Source: an uncultured Verrucomicrobiota bacterium
GTDB lineage: Bacteria > Verrucomicrobiota > Kiritimatiellia > CAIVKH01
Length of the DNA stretch: 64,000 nt
NCBI GenBank assembly: GCA_937872895.1
Contig: CALMUP010000009.1
Coordinates: 339,334 to 403,333 of the forward strand
Direction of reading: 5' to 3'
A program made the position numbers and the translations under genes. Below, in pieces: positions 42,394-51,904 of this stretch (positions are counted from its first letter, which is position 1; every line of letters starts with the position of its first letter). The notes beneath the pieces were generated by a model. It saw only the letters and a program-made list of their open reading frames with translations, was not told the origin of the DNA and searched no databases.

Positions 42394-43127
42394 TGCGGCG
42401 CGGCGTCGTCGTTGACGATGCCGCGGGCGGCGCGTGCGATCTTCCCACCGATCTGTCCGCTGGCTTTCTTCAGCGCGGCTTGGCCGGCGGCCTGGGCGGA
42501 CTGGCCACCTTCCTGGATGCTCGCGTCCTCGATGGCGATGATCTTGCCATCGCTAACCCGCACAATCTTTGCCGTGATCTCCGCTTGCGAACGGTACACC
42601 GTTACGCCGTAGGCCACGCCCTGACTCGCCTTTACCGCGGTGGCTTGCCCGGTAACCACGTAATCAGCCTTGAGTTGTTTGCCGGCTTCAAGGGCGAATG
42701 CATTGGAAACGAGTCGCTCCCAGTTGTTGCCGAACGAGGGAAGGGTGGCGGTGTTCAAGTCGATGACCTCGACTCCGGCGCGAATCAGGGCTTTCTCCAC
42801 GGCACTCTGGACAATGTGTTGCGCCGTGTCGGTATAGAGGAACCAATACCAATCGTGGTCAATCCGTTCGGGCAGGATTACCGCAAAGGTCGGCGGCTTT
42901 GATGCCTCAACCGCTTCGGGGTCGGCATCGGTAGCCGGGGTTTCATCGATGATCGTTTCGGGTGATTGTTCTGCAGGTGCCGCCTGCTCGACCTGCTCCG
43001 GCAACAAACCCACTTCAACAACCTCGGCTAGGCCGATCTCGGTTTCGGTGACTACCGGTTCTTCCGCCCTCGCCGAATGCATCATCCAGCCGCAGACCAA
43101 ACAAACGGTTACGATCCAACGGTTCAT
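42390..43127 (-). CDS. Exported CsgG/LpoB-like protein
   Basis: A 245-residue protein with a signal peptide (MNRWIVTVCLVCGWMMHSARA). A Pro/Glu/Ala-rich linker to about residue 80 precedes an alpha/beta domain: TFAVILPERIDHDWYWFLY, ALIRAGVEVIDLNTATLP, LKADYVVTGQATAVKASQGV, AEITAKIVRVSDGKIIAIED. This resembles the CsgG/LpoB/FlgT-type fold, in which envelope proteins of diverse roles are found. GAGGAGG precedes the ATG. It overlaps trmL by 4 bases, although a functional link to tRNA modification is unlikely. The specific function is unknown. Confidence 0.65.
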   Translation of the reverse strand: MNRWIVTVCLVCGWMMHSARAEEPVVTETEIGLAEVVEVGLLPEQVEQAAPAEQSPETIIDETPATDADPEAVEASKPPTFAVILPERIDHDWYWFLYTDTAQHIVQSAVEKALIRAGVEVIDLNTATLPSFGNNWERLVSNAFALEAGKQLKADYVVTGQATAVKASQGVAYGVTVYRSQAEITAKIVRVSDGKIIAIEDASIQEGGQSAQAAGQAALKKASGQIGGKIARAARGIVNDDAAPQ

Positions 43128-43384
43128 CGCATGTCCTCCTCATTGGTGCAGTACCCGGCGGCAACGCCATCATCATCCGGGTTACAGTATGATGGACAAC
43201 ACGTTACCCACCGCATTGTACACCGACAAGCACGAAGTGGATGGAAGACCCCGACAAGAACGTTTTAGTAAAATATGCCGACTTTTTATTAAAGCCCTTA
43301 ACGTGAATGAGGGGTGAGGTTACGTTTTGGTTAGAATCGTTTTACTTGCCGTGGGTGTCAGGTGGCGGTTCGGGAGATGATACC

Positions 43385-46300
43385 ATGAATCGATCGGGTA
43401 ACCTTTGGGTGGTGGCAGCGTTGTTGTTCGCGGGCGGATGGCCGGTTGCAGCCCAGCATCCGATCCATGTGACCTACCAGTGGCACATGCATCAGCCCAT
43501 CTACTACCCTTACGAGAGTGTCACCGCGACCGACAACAACAACCGTTTCGTCTACAGCGTACGGGGCATCCATGACGAGCGATCGGGCAACTACAACGAT
43601 TGGCCTAAGAACGCGATCCAGCAGGGGCATGACCGCGGTCTGCCGCATGCCGGCGCCCAGGCCAGTTTCTCGGGTTCGCTGATGGAGAATCTGAGCGGTA
43701 TCTGGGGCAACGGGTGGCGGGACCATTGGCGCTGGGCCCGCAATGGGTTGCGCACCTCGCTCAATAACCCCCGCCTGGACATGGTCGGTTTTGCCTACCA
43801 CCACTCGCTGATGCCACTGACCTGCTACGAATCCATGCGCATGCAGATCCGGCTGCATAAGGAGGCCTATTTCGACCATTGGGGCACCACCCAGTATTCC
43901 AAGGGATTCTTCCCGCCGGAATCGTCCTATGCCACCCACATGATCCCGGCCTTGGTTGACGAAGGCATCGAATGGGTCTTCGTGGACAGCGGGCATTTCG
44001 ACCGGACGCTGGAGGACTTCCCCTGGTCGGGTGCGAGTTCGATCCGTCCGAACCTCGCCGATGTCCGTAACGGCACGGCGGCTAGCAAGGCCAGCTCCTG
44101 GGTCCAACTGCAGAATGTCTGGGCTCCGACGCCAGTGGCTGCACCCTTCAGCTACCAGCCGCACCGCGTCCGCTACGTCGATCCCAACAGCTCACCGGCC
44201 AATCCGTCGGTGAAGTCGATGATCGCCGTGCCGGCCGCGCGTTACGAGGGCAACGAGAACGGGCGCGGCGGCTACGGCGCGTTCAAGCCCGAAAACGTCT
44301 GGGGCAACAAGATCGACAAGAACAACAACGCCCAGCGCCCGATGCTGATTGTCTGCCACAGCGATGGTGACAATTTCGGCATGAAGAATGCGGATGCCTG
44401 GCACGGCCAGCACGGCCTGTTCCTGAACATGATCCAAAGCAATCCCAACTTCGAGCACACCACGGTGCAGGACTACCTCTCGATGTATCCGGTGCCGGCG
44501 GATGATTATATCCACGCCGAGGCGGGTTCGTGGATCGGGATCGACGGCGGCACACCCTACTTCGACAAATGGGTCGAGAACAACAGCCGGGACGGCGAGC
44601 ATCCCGACTACTGGTCGTGGTCGATGATCATCGCCGCGCAGAACCGCGTCATCCATGCCGACAAGCTGGAAAACAACTACTCGATGAACGATGTGCGCTG
44701 GGGCATCGGCAACGACACCGCCAAGGCCTGGCGCTACTACCTGCAGTCCGAGACCTCCTGCCACTGGTATTGGGACTACGACCGTGCGAACCCGTGGGAC
44801 GGCAACGCCACCCGCGGCGCCAACCTCTCCATGGTCGAGGCGAACAAGGTGATCAACCGCCATCCTTCCAACGACCCGTTTGGACCTTCGATCTTCCCCC
44901 CGCAGCGCAAGATCTGGAATCCGGGCGGCAAGCATTGGGAAGAGACCGCGAACCAGCCCTCCGATTTCGATGTCTGGTCATTCATCGACGACGTGAACGG
45001 CGTGGCTGCGGCGACGTTGAAGTGGCGCACCGCCGACTACACCTCGTACAAGAATCTCAACGAGTATGCGCACGAGATCTACGCGCAAACGCCGGGCAAG
45101 AACAGCCCGTGGAACAACGTAGCCATGAGCGGTGACTGGTATCCTACGGTGCGCGGCCCGAAATCGCCCGAGCCGCTGGCCCGCGCGATGCGGTACACCG
45201 GACGTATCGAGGGAGCGACAAATACGCTGGTCTCGTATTACATCGAGGCCGTGGACACGCGCGGTAACACCAACCGCAGTATCATCCAGCACGTCTGGGT
45301 GGGCAACGCCTCCGGCAGCAACAACATCTCCTCGTACGTCACGTTTGATCCACCCAGCCCGTCCGGCTGCGATCCGGTGACCGTGAAGTACCGCAAGACC
45401 GGCAGCCCGCTCGGGGCCGGCCAGGTCTACATCCACATCGGCCGAAACAACTGGCAGGGTACCATCCTCCCGAATCCGGCGATGACCGATTCAGGCGACT
45501 TCTGGACCTACACCTACACACCCGCACCCGGCACCCTGCAGATCAATGTGGCCTTCAACAACGGCGCGGGTTCCTGGGATAGCAACGGGGGCGTGAACTG
45601 GAACGCCGCCGTAACCGGTTGCGACCAGTCGACCAATGGTCCCTCGTATGTCACGGTCAACCCTTCTTCCCCCCAGCAATGCCAGCCGTTGGTGGTGACC
45701 TACCATCCCGCCGGCGGCGTCTTGAGCAACGCATCCCCGGTCACGATGTTTGCGCGGACCAATCAAGCGGTCTCACCCGTCCAATACACGATGGCTGCCG
45801 CCGGTAGCGCCTGGATCCATACCAATGCGAACCTGGCCGGCGTGACCAACCTGCAGGTGTGGTTTGCCGGTCCGGGTGGCACCCCGGTGGATAACCGCGC
45901 CGGTTCGAACTGGGTCTTTACCGTCGCCGCCTGCAACACCAACAACGGACCGTCCGTCGTGCAATGGGCACCCGCGGTCCCGGTCGGTTGTGACCCGGTG
46001 ACCATCCGCTACCGCGCGAATGAGGGATCGTTGAAAACGGCCCAGCCGGTGTACATCCATGTCGGCCATAGCGGCTGGAAGAATGTCGTGCTGCCGAATC
46101 CGGCGATGACCCTCGAGCCGGATGGGTTCTGGACCTACACCTACACGCCGCCGCCGGGCGCCACGGAGATCAATGCCGTGTTCAACAACGGTGCCGGCCT
46201 CTGGGACAACAACAGCGGCAATGACTGGAAGCTGGCCTTGTCCGGGTGCGATGCGGTCAGCGGCGTGGTTATTACCACCCCGGCCTCGAACATCACCGTC

Positions 46301-47494
46301 GGCGTGCAGGCCGGGACGACCACGGTTTCCGGTGTGGTCGGGCCGGATATCGTGGGACTGTTGCGCTGGTCGAACAGCCTGACCGGTTCCGGTGGGTCCG
46401 TCACCGCCGCAACGCCCTGGTCGATTGCGGGCATTGCCCTCGGGGTTGGTGACAACGTCATCACCGTGTCCGGAACGAATAGCGGATCGGGCATCATCAC
46501 CTCCGCCGTGGATGCGGCGGCAAATTACTCCGGCGGCTGGACCAATGGAGCCAACCTCGGCACCGGGTATGGTCCCTGGTCGCTGTTCGCGAACCCCACG
46601 GCCGGTCATTTCATCGGCGCGAACGGATTCGGTCTTTGGGCGCAAGCCGGCAATCTCGCTGAAGCGATCCGTCCATTGCCTGCGGCGTTGTCCGCCGGCC
46701 AGTCGGTGTCGGTCACCGTGCGCAACAACTATATCCTCGAAGGGCAGCAAGGCGTCGGTATGGCCTTGCGCAACGCCTCCGGCGAATCGTTGTTCCAGTT
46801 CTTCTTCAACGGAGGCGACGACCACTACACGGTTTCCGATGCGGCGGATGGACGATCCAGCGGCATCGGCTGGACCGATGAGCCCCAGATCGTTCGGTTT
46901 ACGCTGGTCACGCCGACAACCTATGCGGTGACCATTGGCACGACCACCCTGACCGGCACGGTCAACGGCGCGATCGCGCAACTCCGCGTCTGGAACTACA
47001 ACGGCGGGGTCGGCTCCAACTACGATTACTACTTTGACAACCCGACGCTAACCTCGCCTGGCGGGGCAGGGCAGGTCTTTGCCGACAGCGTCACGATCAC
47101 CCGCACGCCGGGCTTCGTGGACAGCGATGGCGATGGGATCGATGACGCCTGGGAAATGCTGCACTTCGGCAACCTGACCACCGCCAATGCCACCTCGGAC
47201 TGGGACGGAAACGGTTTCCGCGATCGCGATGAATTCCGGGCCGGTACCAATCCCAAGGACTCCACCGAGTACCTGCGCGCAGCCCAGATGGAACACCAGG
47301 CCGATCCGCGCCACGTGGTCATCCGCTGGCACGGAGCCAATGGCCGCAGCTACAACCTCTACCGGGCGGCCAGCCTGATCGAGGGGACCTACATCTGCAT
47401 AGGCTCCAACCTGCCCTACGTGCCGGCCATGAACAGCTTCACCGACCAGGTCGGCGAGGCCGATGCCTTGTTCTACCTGATCGAGGTCCAATAG
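43385..47494 (+). CDS. Secreted GH57-family glycoside hydrolase with CBM25-like starch-binding repeats
   Basis: A 1,369-residue exported enzyme. The signal peptide ends at VAA-QHP. The GH57-type catalytic domain begins WHMHQP (33-38), with GFFPPESSYATHM (E179, the likely conserved glutamate) and VFVDSGHF (D201). From about residue 652 come three in-register repeats each starting around a GCDP or QCQP motif. The first and third contain VYIHIGRNNW or VYIHVGHSGW and FNNGAGxWDxN, typical of CBM25 starch binding; the second is diverged. A jelly-roll-like region follows, then a calcium-type tail DSDGDGIDDAWE (~1247). It probably degrades alpha-glucans outside the cell. GGGAG precedes the ATG. Confidence 0.83.
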   Translation: MNRSGNLWVVAALLFAGGWPVAAQHPIHVTYQWHMHQPIYYPYESVTATDNNNRFVYSVRGIHDERSGNYNDWPKNAIQQGHDRGLPHAGAQASFSGSLMENLSGIWGNGWRDHWRWARNGLRTSLNNPRLDMVGFAYHHSLMPLTCYESMRMQIRLHKEAYFDHWGTTQYSKGFFPPESSYATHMIPALVDEGIEWVFVDSGHFDRTLEDFPWSGASSIRPNLADVRNGTAASKASSWVQLQNVWAPTPVAAPFSYQPHRVRYVDPNSSPANPSVKSMIAVPAARYEGNENGRGGYGAFKPENVWGNKIDKNNNAQRPMLIVCHSDGDNFGMKNADAWHGQHGLFLNMIQSNPNFEHTTVQDYLSMYPVPADDYIHAEAGSWIGIDGGTPYFDKWVENNSRDGEHPDYWSWSMIIAAQNRVIHADKLENNYSMNDVRWGIGNDTAKAWRYYLQSETSCHWYWDYDRANPWDGNATRGANLSMVEANKVINRHPSNDPFGPSIFPPQRKIWNPGGKHWEETANQPSDFDVWSFIDDVNGVAAATLKWRTADYTSYKNLNEYAHEIYAQTPGKNSPWNNVAMSGDWYPTVRGPKSPEPLARAMRYTGRIEGATNTLVSYYIEAVDTRGNTNRSIIQHVWVGNASGSNNISSYVTFDPPSPSGCDPVTVKYRKTGSPLGAGQVYIHIGRNNWQGTILPNPAMTDSGDFWTYTYTPAPGTLQINVAFNNGAGSWDSNGGVNWNAAVTGCDQSTNGPSYVTVNPSSPQQCQPLVVTYHPAGGVLSNASPVTMFARTNQAVSPVQYTMAAAGSAWIHTNANLAGVTNLQVWFAGPGGTPVDNRAGSNWVFTVAACNTNNGPSVVQWAPAVPVGCDPVTIRYRANEGSLKTAQPVYIHVGHSGWKNVVLPNPAMTLEPDGFWTYTYTPPPGATEINAVFNNGAGLWDNNSGNDWKLALSGCDAVSGVVITTPASNITVGVQAGTTTVSGVVGPDIVGLLRWSNSLTGSGGSVTAATPWSIAGIALGVGDNVITVSGTNSGSGIITSAVDAAANYSGGWTNGANLGTGYGPWSLFANPTAGHFIGANGFGLWAQAGNLAEAIRPLPAALSAGQSVSVTVRNNYILEGQQGVGMALRNASGESLFQFFFNGGDDHYTVSDAADGRSSGIGWTDEPQIVRFTLVTPTTYAVTIGTTTLTGTVNGAIAQLRVWNYNGGVGSNYDYYFDNPTLTSPGGAGQVFADSVTITRTPGFVDSDGDGIDDAWEMLHFGNLTTANATSDWDGNGFRDRDEFRAGTNPKDSTEYLRAAQMEHQADPRHVVIRWHGANGRSYNLYRAASLIEGTYICIGSNLPYVPAMNSFTDQVGEADALFYLIEVQ

Positions 47495-47501
47495 TGCACC
47501 G

Positions 47502-47528
47502 CGCGGGGCGGGGCCAAACCGCCCCGCG
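47502..47528 (+). terminator. Strong hairpin after the GH57 gene
   Basis: A perfect 10-bp stem, CGCGGGGCGG (47502-47511) and CCGCCCCGCG (47519-47528), with a 7-base loop, starts 8 bases after the stop codon. It lacks a T-tract (A residues follow), so termination may be partial, or the hairpin may protect the mRNA 3' end. Confidence 0.5.
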
Positions 47529-47597
47529 GAAAAACATTGCCTTTGGTGGCTTTTCCCTCTACAAAGCCCGCTTCACTTTGAGTTAAGGAACAGGATT

Positions 47598-47786
47598 ATG
47601 ACTACAAAAGCCGATCGTCACACACCGTCCAACCGCCCGAAGAAGAGCGAAGCCGACAAGCGCGCCCGCCAGAAAGTGCACCGGAAGCGGTTGGTGAAGC
47701 TCGGGTTACCCGAGGACAAGGTCAACAAACTGACCCCGCAGGAAATGCGCACGCTGTTGCGCCGCCCGACGAAGATCAAGGTCTGA
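47598..47786 (+). CDS. Small highly basic protein
   Basis: A 62-residue protein with roughly one third Lys or Arg (for example RPKKSEADKRARQKVHRKRL) and a predicted helix followed by GLPEDKVNKLTPQEMRTLLR. AGGA lies upstream of the ATG and a strong terminator follows, so it is a complete single-gene transcription unit. The composition suggests binding to nucleic acid or the ribosome, but no family is recognised. Confidence 0.72.
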   Translation: MTTKADRHTPSNRPKKSEADKRARQKVHRKRLVKLGLPEDKVNKLTPQEMRTLLRRPTKIKV

Positions 47787-47812
47787 TTCGGCCGCGCCCT
47801 GTGCGCCGTGGC

Positions 47813-47846
47813 AAAGCCGCCCCCGTCACCGGGAGGCGGCTTTTTT
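47813..47846 (+). terminator. Rho-independent terminator after the small basic protein gene
   Basis: The stem AAAGCCGCC (47813-47821) / GGCGGCTTT (47835-47843) with a 13-base loop is followed by further T residues, giving six in a row. It overlaps the stop region of the convergent SDR gene. Confidence 0.88.
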
Positions 47847-48698
47847 CGTGCCGACCTGCGCCGCCATCATGGCGTCGATCACCCAGTCCGGGGCAAACCG
47901 CGCCATGAAGGCTCCAAGGTAGGCGGGGAAGGTAACCTTGTAGCGGGTCTTCGGCCGGCGGCTTTCCAGGGCATGCCGGATTTTCTCCGCAACCGCCTCC
48001 GGCCCGGCGGTGAACGCACCCGGACTCCGGTTCTGTTCGGCCCGCCGTTTGATCTCCCGCCGGTAGTAGTCGGCATGCCGGACCTGGGAAGGGTCCAGTG
48101 TGGCGTGGCCGCGCGCCGCGACGTTCTCCCGGAACGCGGTGGCGATCGGGCCGGGCTCCACCAACACTACCGCGATGCCGCTGCCCGCCAGCTCGACGCG
48201 CATCGCGTCGCTGATGCCCTCCAGGGCAAACTTGCTCGCCGAATACACCCCCATAAACGGCAGGCTGACCCGTCCGAGCACCGAACTGATATTGACGATG
48301 CGGCCGTAGCCCTGCGTGCGCATGACCGGCAACAGCCGGTTGGTCAGATCTTGCAGCCCCACCACGTTCACCGCGAATTGGTAGTCGATCGCCGCTCGGC
48401 TGAGATCCTCCATCGCGCCCACCTGTCCGAACCCGGCATTGTTCACCAGCGCCCCGACCTTGCCCCCGCAGGCCGCGATCAGCTCCGGTGCGGCCCGCTC
48501 GACCGACGCAGCGTCGGCCACATCCAGCGCTACCGCAGTGAAGCCCTCGGCGCGCAGGCGGTCCAGATCCTCCGGTTTGCGCGCCGTGGCGGCCACCGTC
48601 CAGCCGCGCTCGCGCAACAAACGGGCGGTGGCAAGACCGATGCCGGTCGAGCAGCCGGTGATGACGACGGAACGATGATGAATGTCGGGAAATGCCAT
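47826..48698 (-). CDS. Short-chain dehydrogenase/reductase (SDR)
   Basis: A 290-residue classical SDR. The cofactor motif TGCSTGIG is in VVITGCSTGIGLATARLL, and LDVADAASVE and LVNNAGFGQ follow. The catalytic Ser is in GRIVNISSVLG, the YxxxK is YSASK (VYSASKFALEG), and PGPIATAF is also seen. An arginine after the first beta strand (ATARKPEDLDRL) favours NADPH. The C-terminal extension (RYKVTFPAYLGAFMARFAPD) matches the retinol-dehydrogenase-like SDRs. The substrate is unknown. It is a single gene on the minus strand. Confidence 0.85.
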   Translation of the reverse strand: MAFPDIHHRSVVITGCSTGIGLATARLLRERGWTVAATARKPEDLDRLRAEGFTAVALDVADAASVERAAPELIAACGGKVGALVNNAGFGQVGAMEDLSRAAIDYQFAVNVVGLQDLTNRLLPVMRTQGYGRIVNISSVLGRVSLPFMGVYSASKFALEGISDAMRVELAGSGIAVVLVEPGPIATAFRENVAARGHATLDPSQVRHADYYRREIKRRAEQNRSPGAFTAGPEAVAEKIRHALESRRPKTRYKVTFPAYLGAFMARFAPDWVIDAMMAAQVGTKKAASR

Positions 48699-48838
48699 GG
48701 CCCATACCTACGACAACCGCGCAAAAAGTCAACGCTGCGTGGAAAGCCGGGTGCGGGCGTTTGAACCCTTTTTCGCCGGCAAGGATCCAAGTTGTACCGG
48801 GTGGCCGATTGAGGCAAACTGGGTTATTGATTTCCTCT

Positions 48839-50458
48839 ATGCCTGAATCACTGTCCAACCCCTGGAATCTACACCGACCCGGTTGTCCAATCCCTGGCAC
48901 CTTGTTCCGCTGTGCCATTGGCTTGATGCTGACCTTCGCGACCGGTTGCTACAGCCCCCGTTCGCTGGACCGCAGTGTTACCCGCCTGGCTGCGGAAACC
49001 GCCGATGCCCATACCGGACTGTCGGCCGAGACCGTGGCTGACAGCGCCCAATCCCTGGAGCCGCCGACCCCGGTCGCGGCCGGTGACGAGCCCGTCATCC
49101 TTGATGTTCGCAGCGTCCTGGGCATCGCCGCCGCGTCGAGCCGCAATCTGCAAAACCGGCGCGACGACCTGTACCGTGCCGGCTTGTCCCTGTTTGGCAC
49201 CCGCCGCGATTTCGGATTCAACCTCGACGGTACCCTTGAGTATGTCATCGCGGCCGGCGACGACCGCGATGAGCGGCGTGATGGCACCGCTGCGGTGTCC
49301 CTCGAACGCATCCTGCCCACCGGTGCCCGCGTCCGCCTGACCGGCGAACAGCAGGTCACCGATGATACGGCACGCGACGAGGGTAACCGCTTCAGCAGCC
49401 GCGCCCAGGCCCGCCTCGATCAGCCCTTGCTCGCCGGGGCAGGTTACGGTGCCAGCCACGAGGACCTGGTCCAGGCCGAGCGCGACTACCTCTACGCCCT
49501 GCGCGACTTCAGCCTCCAGCGCCAGCAATTCGCCATCGATGTCGTACGCGACTACTACACCCTGCTCGGCCAGCGCAAGACCGTGGAAAACACCCGCACC
49601 AACTACCAGCAGTTCGTCTTCCTGCGCCAACGCTCCGAGGCACTCTTCCAGGTCAACCGTGCACCCGCCATCGATGTCCTCCGCTCCCAGCAGGAGGAGC
49701 TCACCGCCCTCAACCGTCTCACCACCACCGATGAATCCTACACCATCGCGGTAGGTCGGTTCCTCGTCCAGCTCGGGCTGCCCTCGGCCACGCGCGCCGA
49801 ACTCGCCGACGACATCCCGGCGATGATTCGGGTCGATCTTGACGAAAACCGCGCACTTGCCCTTGCCGTCAGCAACCGCCTCGACCTGATGACCGCGCGC
49901 GACCGGGTCGAGGACGCGCGCCGCCGGGTCGCCAACGCCCGTAACGCCTACCTGCCCGAGGTCAACGCCTTTGGCAGTTCCGAGTGGACCGCGGACGAGG
50001 CCGACTCCCTCGGCGACCAGACCTTCGGCAACGACTGGCGTGCCGGGGTGACTGCGGAGATCCCGTTCGACCGGCGCGACCGGCGTGATGCGATCCGGCG
50101 CGCCGAGCTGGATCGCGAAGCGGCGGAGCGGCGGTACGCCGAACAATTCGATGTGATCCTCCTCGAGGTGCGCGAGAGCTACAGCCGCCTCCGCTCCCTC
50201 ACCGTGTCAGTGGATATCCAGCTCAAGAACATCGAGATCGCCGAAAAACGCGCGAAGAACGCCCTGCTCCAGTTCCGCAATGGAACCCTCTCCAACCGCG
50301 ATGTCGTCGAGGCGGCCAACCAGTTGCTCGATGCCCGCAATGCCTACATCACCGCGTTGACCGACTACGAGGTCCAGCGGCTCAACCTGCTGCGTCAGGT
50401 CGGCCTGCTCGGTGTCGCGCGCGACGGGGCGATCATCGAACGGAGCCCGGAAGGATGA
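48839..50458 (+). CDS. TolC family outer-membrane lipoprotein
   Basis: A 539-residue outer-membrane channel protein. The signal region ends in a lipobox, FATGC, with C37 the expected lipidated residue, as in the OprM/NodT branch. The TolC helical repeats follow (RQQFAIDVVRDYYTLLGQRK, NRAPAIDVLRSQQEELTALN, EIAEKRAKNALLQFRNGTLS). The ATG at 48839 was chosen because it places the lipobox at a normal distance. It is followed after 4 bases by the adaptor gene, then the ABC transporter genes, forming a complete tripartite efflux operon. Confidence 0.85.
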   Translation: MPESLSNPWNLHRPGCPIPGTLFRCAIGLMLTFATGCYSPRSLDRSVTRLAAETADAHTGLSAETVADSAQSLEPPTPVAAGDEPVILDVRSVLGIAAASSRNLQNRRDDLYRAGLSLFGTRRDFGFNLDGTLEYVIAAGDDRDERRDGTAAVSLERILPTGARVRLTGEQQVTDDTARDEGNRFSSRAQARLDQPLLAGAGYGASHEDLVQAERDYLYALRDFSLQRQQFAIDVVRDYYTLLGQRKTVENTRTNYQQFVFLRQRSEALFQVNRAPAIDVLRSQQEELTALNRLTTTDESYTIAVGRFLVQLGLPSATRAELADDIPAMIRVDLDENRALALAVSNRLDLMTARDRVEDARRRVANARNAYLPEVNAFGSSEWTADEADSLGDQTFGNDWRAGVTAEIPFDRRDRRDAIRRAELDREAAERRYAEQFDVILLEVRESYSRLRSLTVSVDIQLKNIEIAEKRAKNALLQFRNGTLSNRDVVEAANQLLDARNAYITALTDYEVQRLNLLRQVGLLGVARDGAIIERSPEG

Positions 50459-50462
50459 AACA

Positions 50463-51902
50463 ATGAAGAAGACCTGGTTTACCTCTCGCCCCGCCCGGAT
50501 TGCCGCCGCGGTGATCGCGCTGCTCCTGCTCATCCGCTCCTGCGGAGGCAGCGGCGACGCGGCCGCACCCGATGGCGTGTATGCCGAAGTCGCCCAGGGC
50601 GCGATGAAGGTCACGGTGCGCGCTTCCGGTGAAGTCCTCTCGCGCGAGGCCAACCGCATCATTCCACGCATCAAACGTTCCGTGCAGGTCTCGTTCATGG
50701 TGCCCGAGGGGTCGCGCGTCGCGAAGGACGATGTCATGGCCCGGTTCGCCTCCGAGGAAATCGACCAGCGCCTCAACGAGGCCGAGGCCACCCTGGCTGA
50801 CCGCGAACTGCAGGTCGTCTCGGCCCGCACCGACCTGGAGATCCAGGAACTGGACAACGCCAATGCCTTGAAACTCGCCGAACAGGCGGTCAGCGATGCC
50901 CAACTCGAGCTTAAGAAATTCACCGAGGGCGATGAACCCAAGGACGTGCGCGCCGCCGAATTGCGGATCGCCACCTCGGAGAGCGAGCGCGACCGTACCA
51001 TCCGAAAACATGCCGAGGCCAAGGATCTGCTCAAGGAGGGATTCATCACCGAGGACCAGGTCGAGGAGGAACGCATCGCCATGGAGACCGCCGCGGTCGA
51101 GGCCGAAACGGCGCAGCTCGAATTGCGCATCCTCCATGAGTATGACCTGCCGCTGCGGCGCAACAAGGCCCTCAGCAATCTCGAGAAGGCCCGCACCGAG
51201 CTGGAAAAGACCAGCAAGAAGAACGAGGTACAGGGCCAGAACAAACGGCAGGCCCTCGACAACGCGATACGCGCCCGCGATCGCGCCGTGCTCGACCTCG
51301 ACGCCCTGCGCAAGGAGCGGGTCGATTTCGAAGTCCGCGCCCCGATTGGCGGCGTGGTGAATTACGGCGATCCGAACAACCAATGGCGCCGAGGCGATAT
51401 CCAGGTCGGCATGAACCTCAATCCCGGCGAGGTCCTGTTCACCCTGCCCGACATGTCCGCGATGATGGCCAACGTGAACGTGCCCGAGGCGGATGTGGAC
51501 AAGGTCAAGGCCGGGCAGCCGGCCTCGGTCTATATCGAGGCGATGGGGCGGCGCAGTTTCACCGGGGAGGTGGTGCGGGTGGCCGAAGTCGCCAATCCCA
51601 GCGGATGGATGAGCGCCGATGTTAAGGAATTCAAGGTGGAGATCTCACTGCCGGGCGGGGAGGGGTTGCGCCCCGGATTCAGTTGCGAGGCCGAGATTGT
51701 TGTCGATGTCGTGCCGGAAACCTTGTTGCTGCCGATCCAGGCGGTATTCCGTGATGGCGATGGCTGGGTTGTGTACAAGGGCGCTCCCGCAACCGCCGAG
51801 AAGAAGCCGGTCGGGATCGGTCGCATCTCCGTGACCCATATCGAGGTGCTTGATGGACTCAAGAAGGGCGAGCGGGTGCTCCTCAATCCGGTGCTGGAGT
51901 AA
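50463..51902 (+). CDS. Periplasmic adaptor (HlyD/MacA-like) of an ABC efflux system
   Basis: A 479-residue membrane-fusion protein. The N-terminal membrane anchor (RIAAAVIALLLLIRSC) is followed by a first barrel strand (VTVRASGEVLSREANRIIPR). A long coiled-coil hairpin follows, from about residues 100 to 270 (LNEAEATLADRELQVVSART through LEKARTELEKTSKKNE). The lipoyl and barrel parts return at VDFEVRAPIGGVVNYG and GEVVRVAEVANPSG. GGAAGGA precedes the ATG. It links the inner-membrane ABC transporter with the TolC-like channel. Confidence 0.87.
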   Translation: MKKTWFTSRPARIAAAVIALLLLIRSCGGSGDAAAPDGVYAEVAQGAMKVTVRASGEVLSREANRIIPRIKRSVQVSFMVPEGSRVAKDDVMARFASEEIDQRLNEAEATLADRELQVVSARTDLEIQELDNANALKLAEQAVSDAQLELKKFTEGDEPKDVRAAELRIATSESERDRTIRKHAEAKDLLKEGFITEDQVEEERIAMETAAVEAETAQLELRILHEYDLPLRRNKALSNLEKARTELEKTSKKNEVQGQNKRQALDNAIRARDRAVLDLDALRKERVDFEVRAPIGGVVNYGDPNNQWRRGDIQVGMNLNPGEVLFTLPDMSAMMANVNVPEADVDKVKAGQPASVYIEAMGRRSFTGEVVRVAEVANPSGWMSADVKEFKVEISLPGGEGLRPGFSCEAEIVVDVVPETLLLPIQAVFRDGDGWVVYKGAPATAEKKPVGIGRISVTHIEVLDGLKKGERVLLNPVLE

Positions 51903-51904
51903 AC

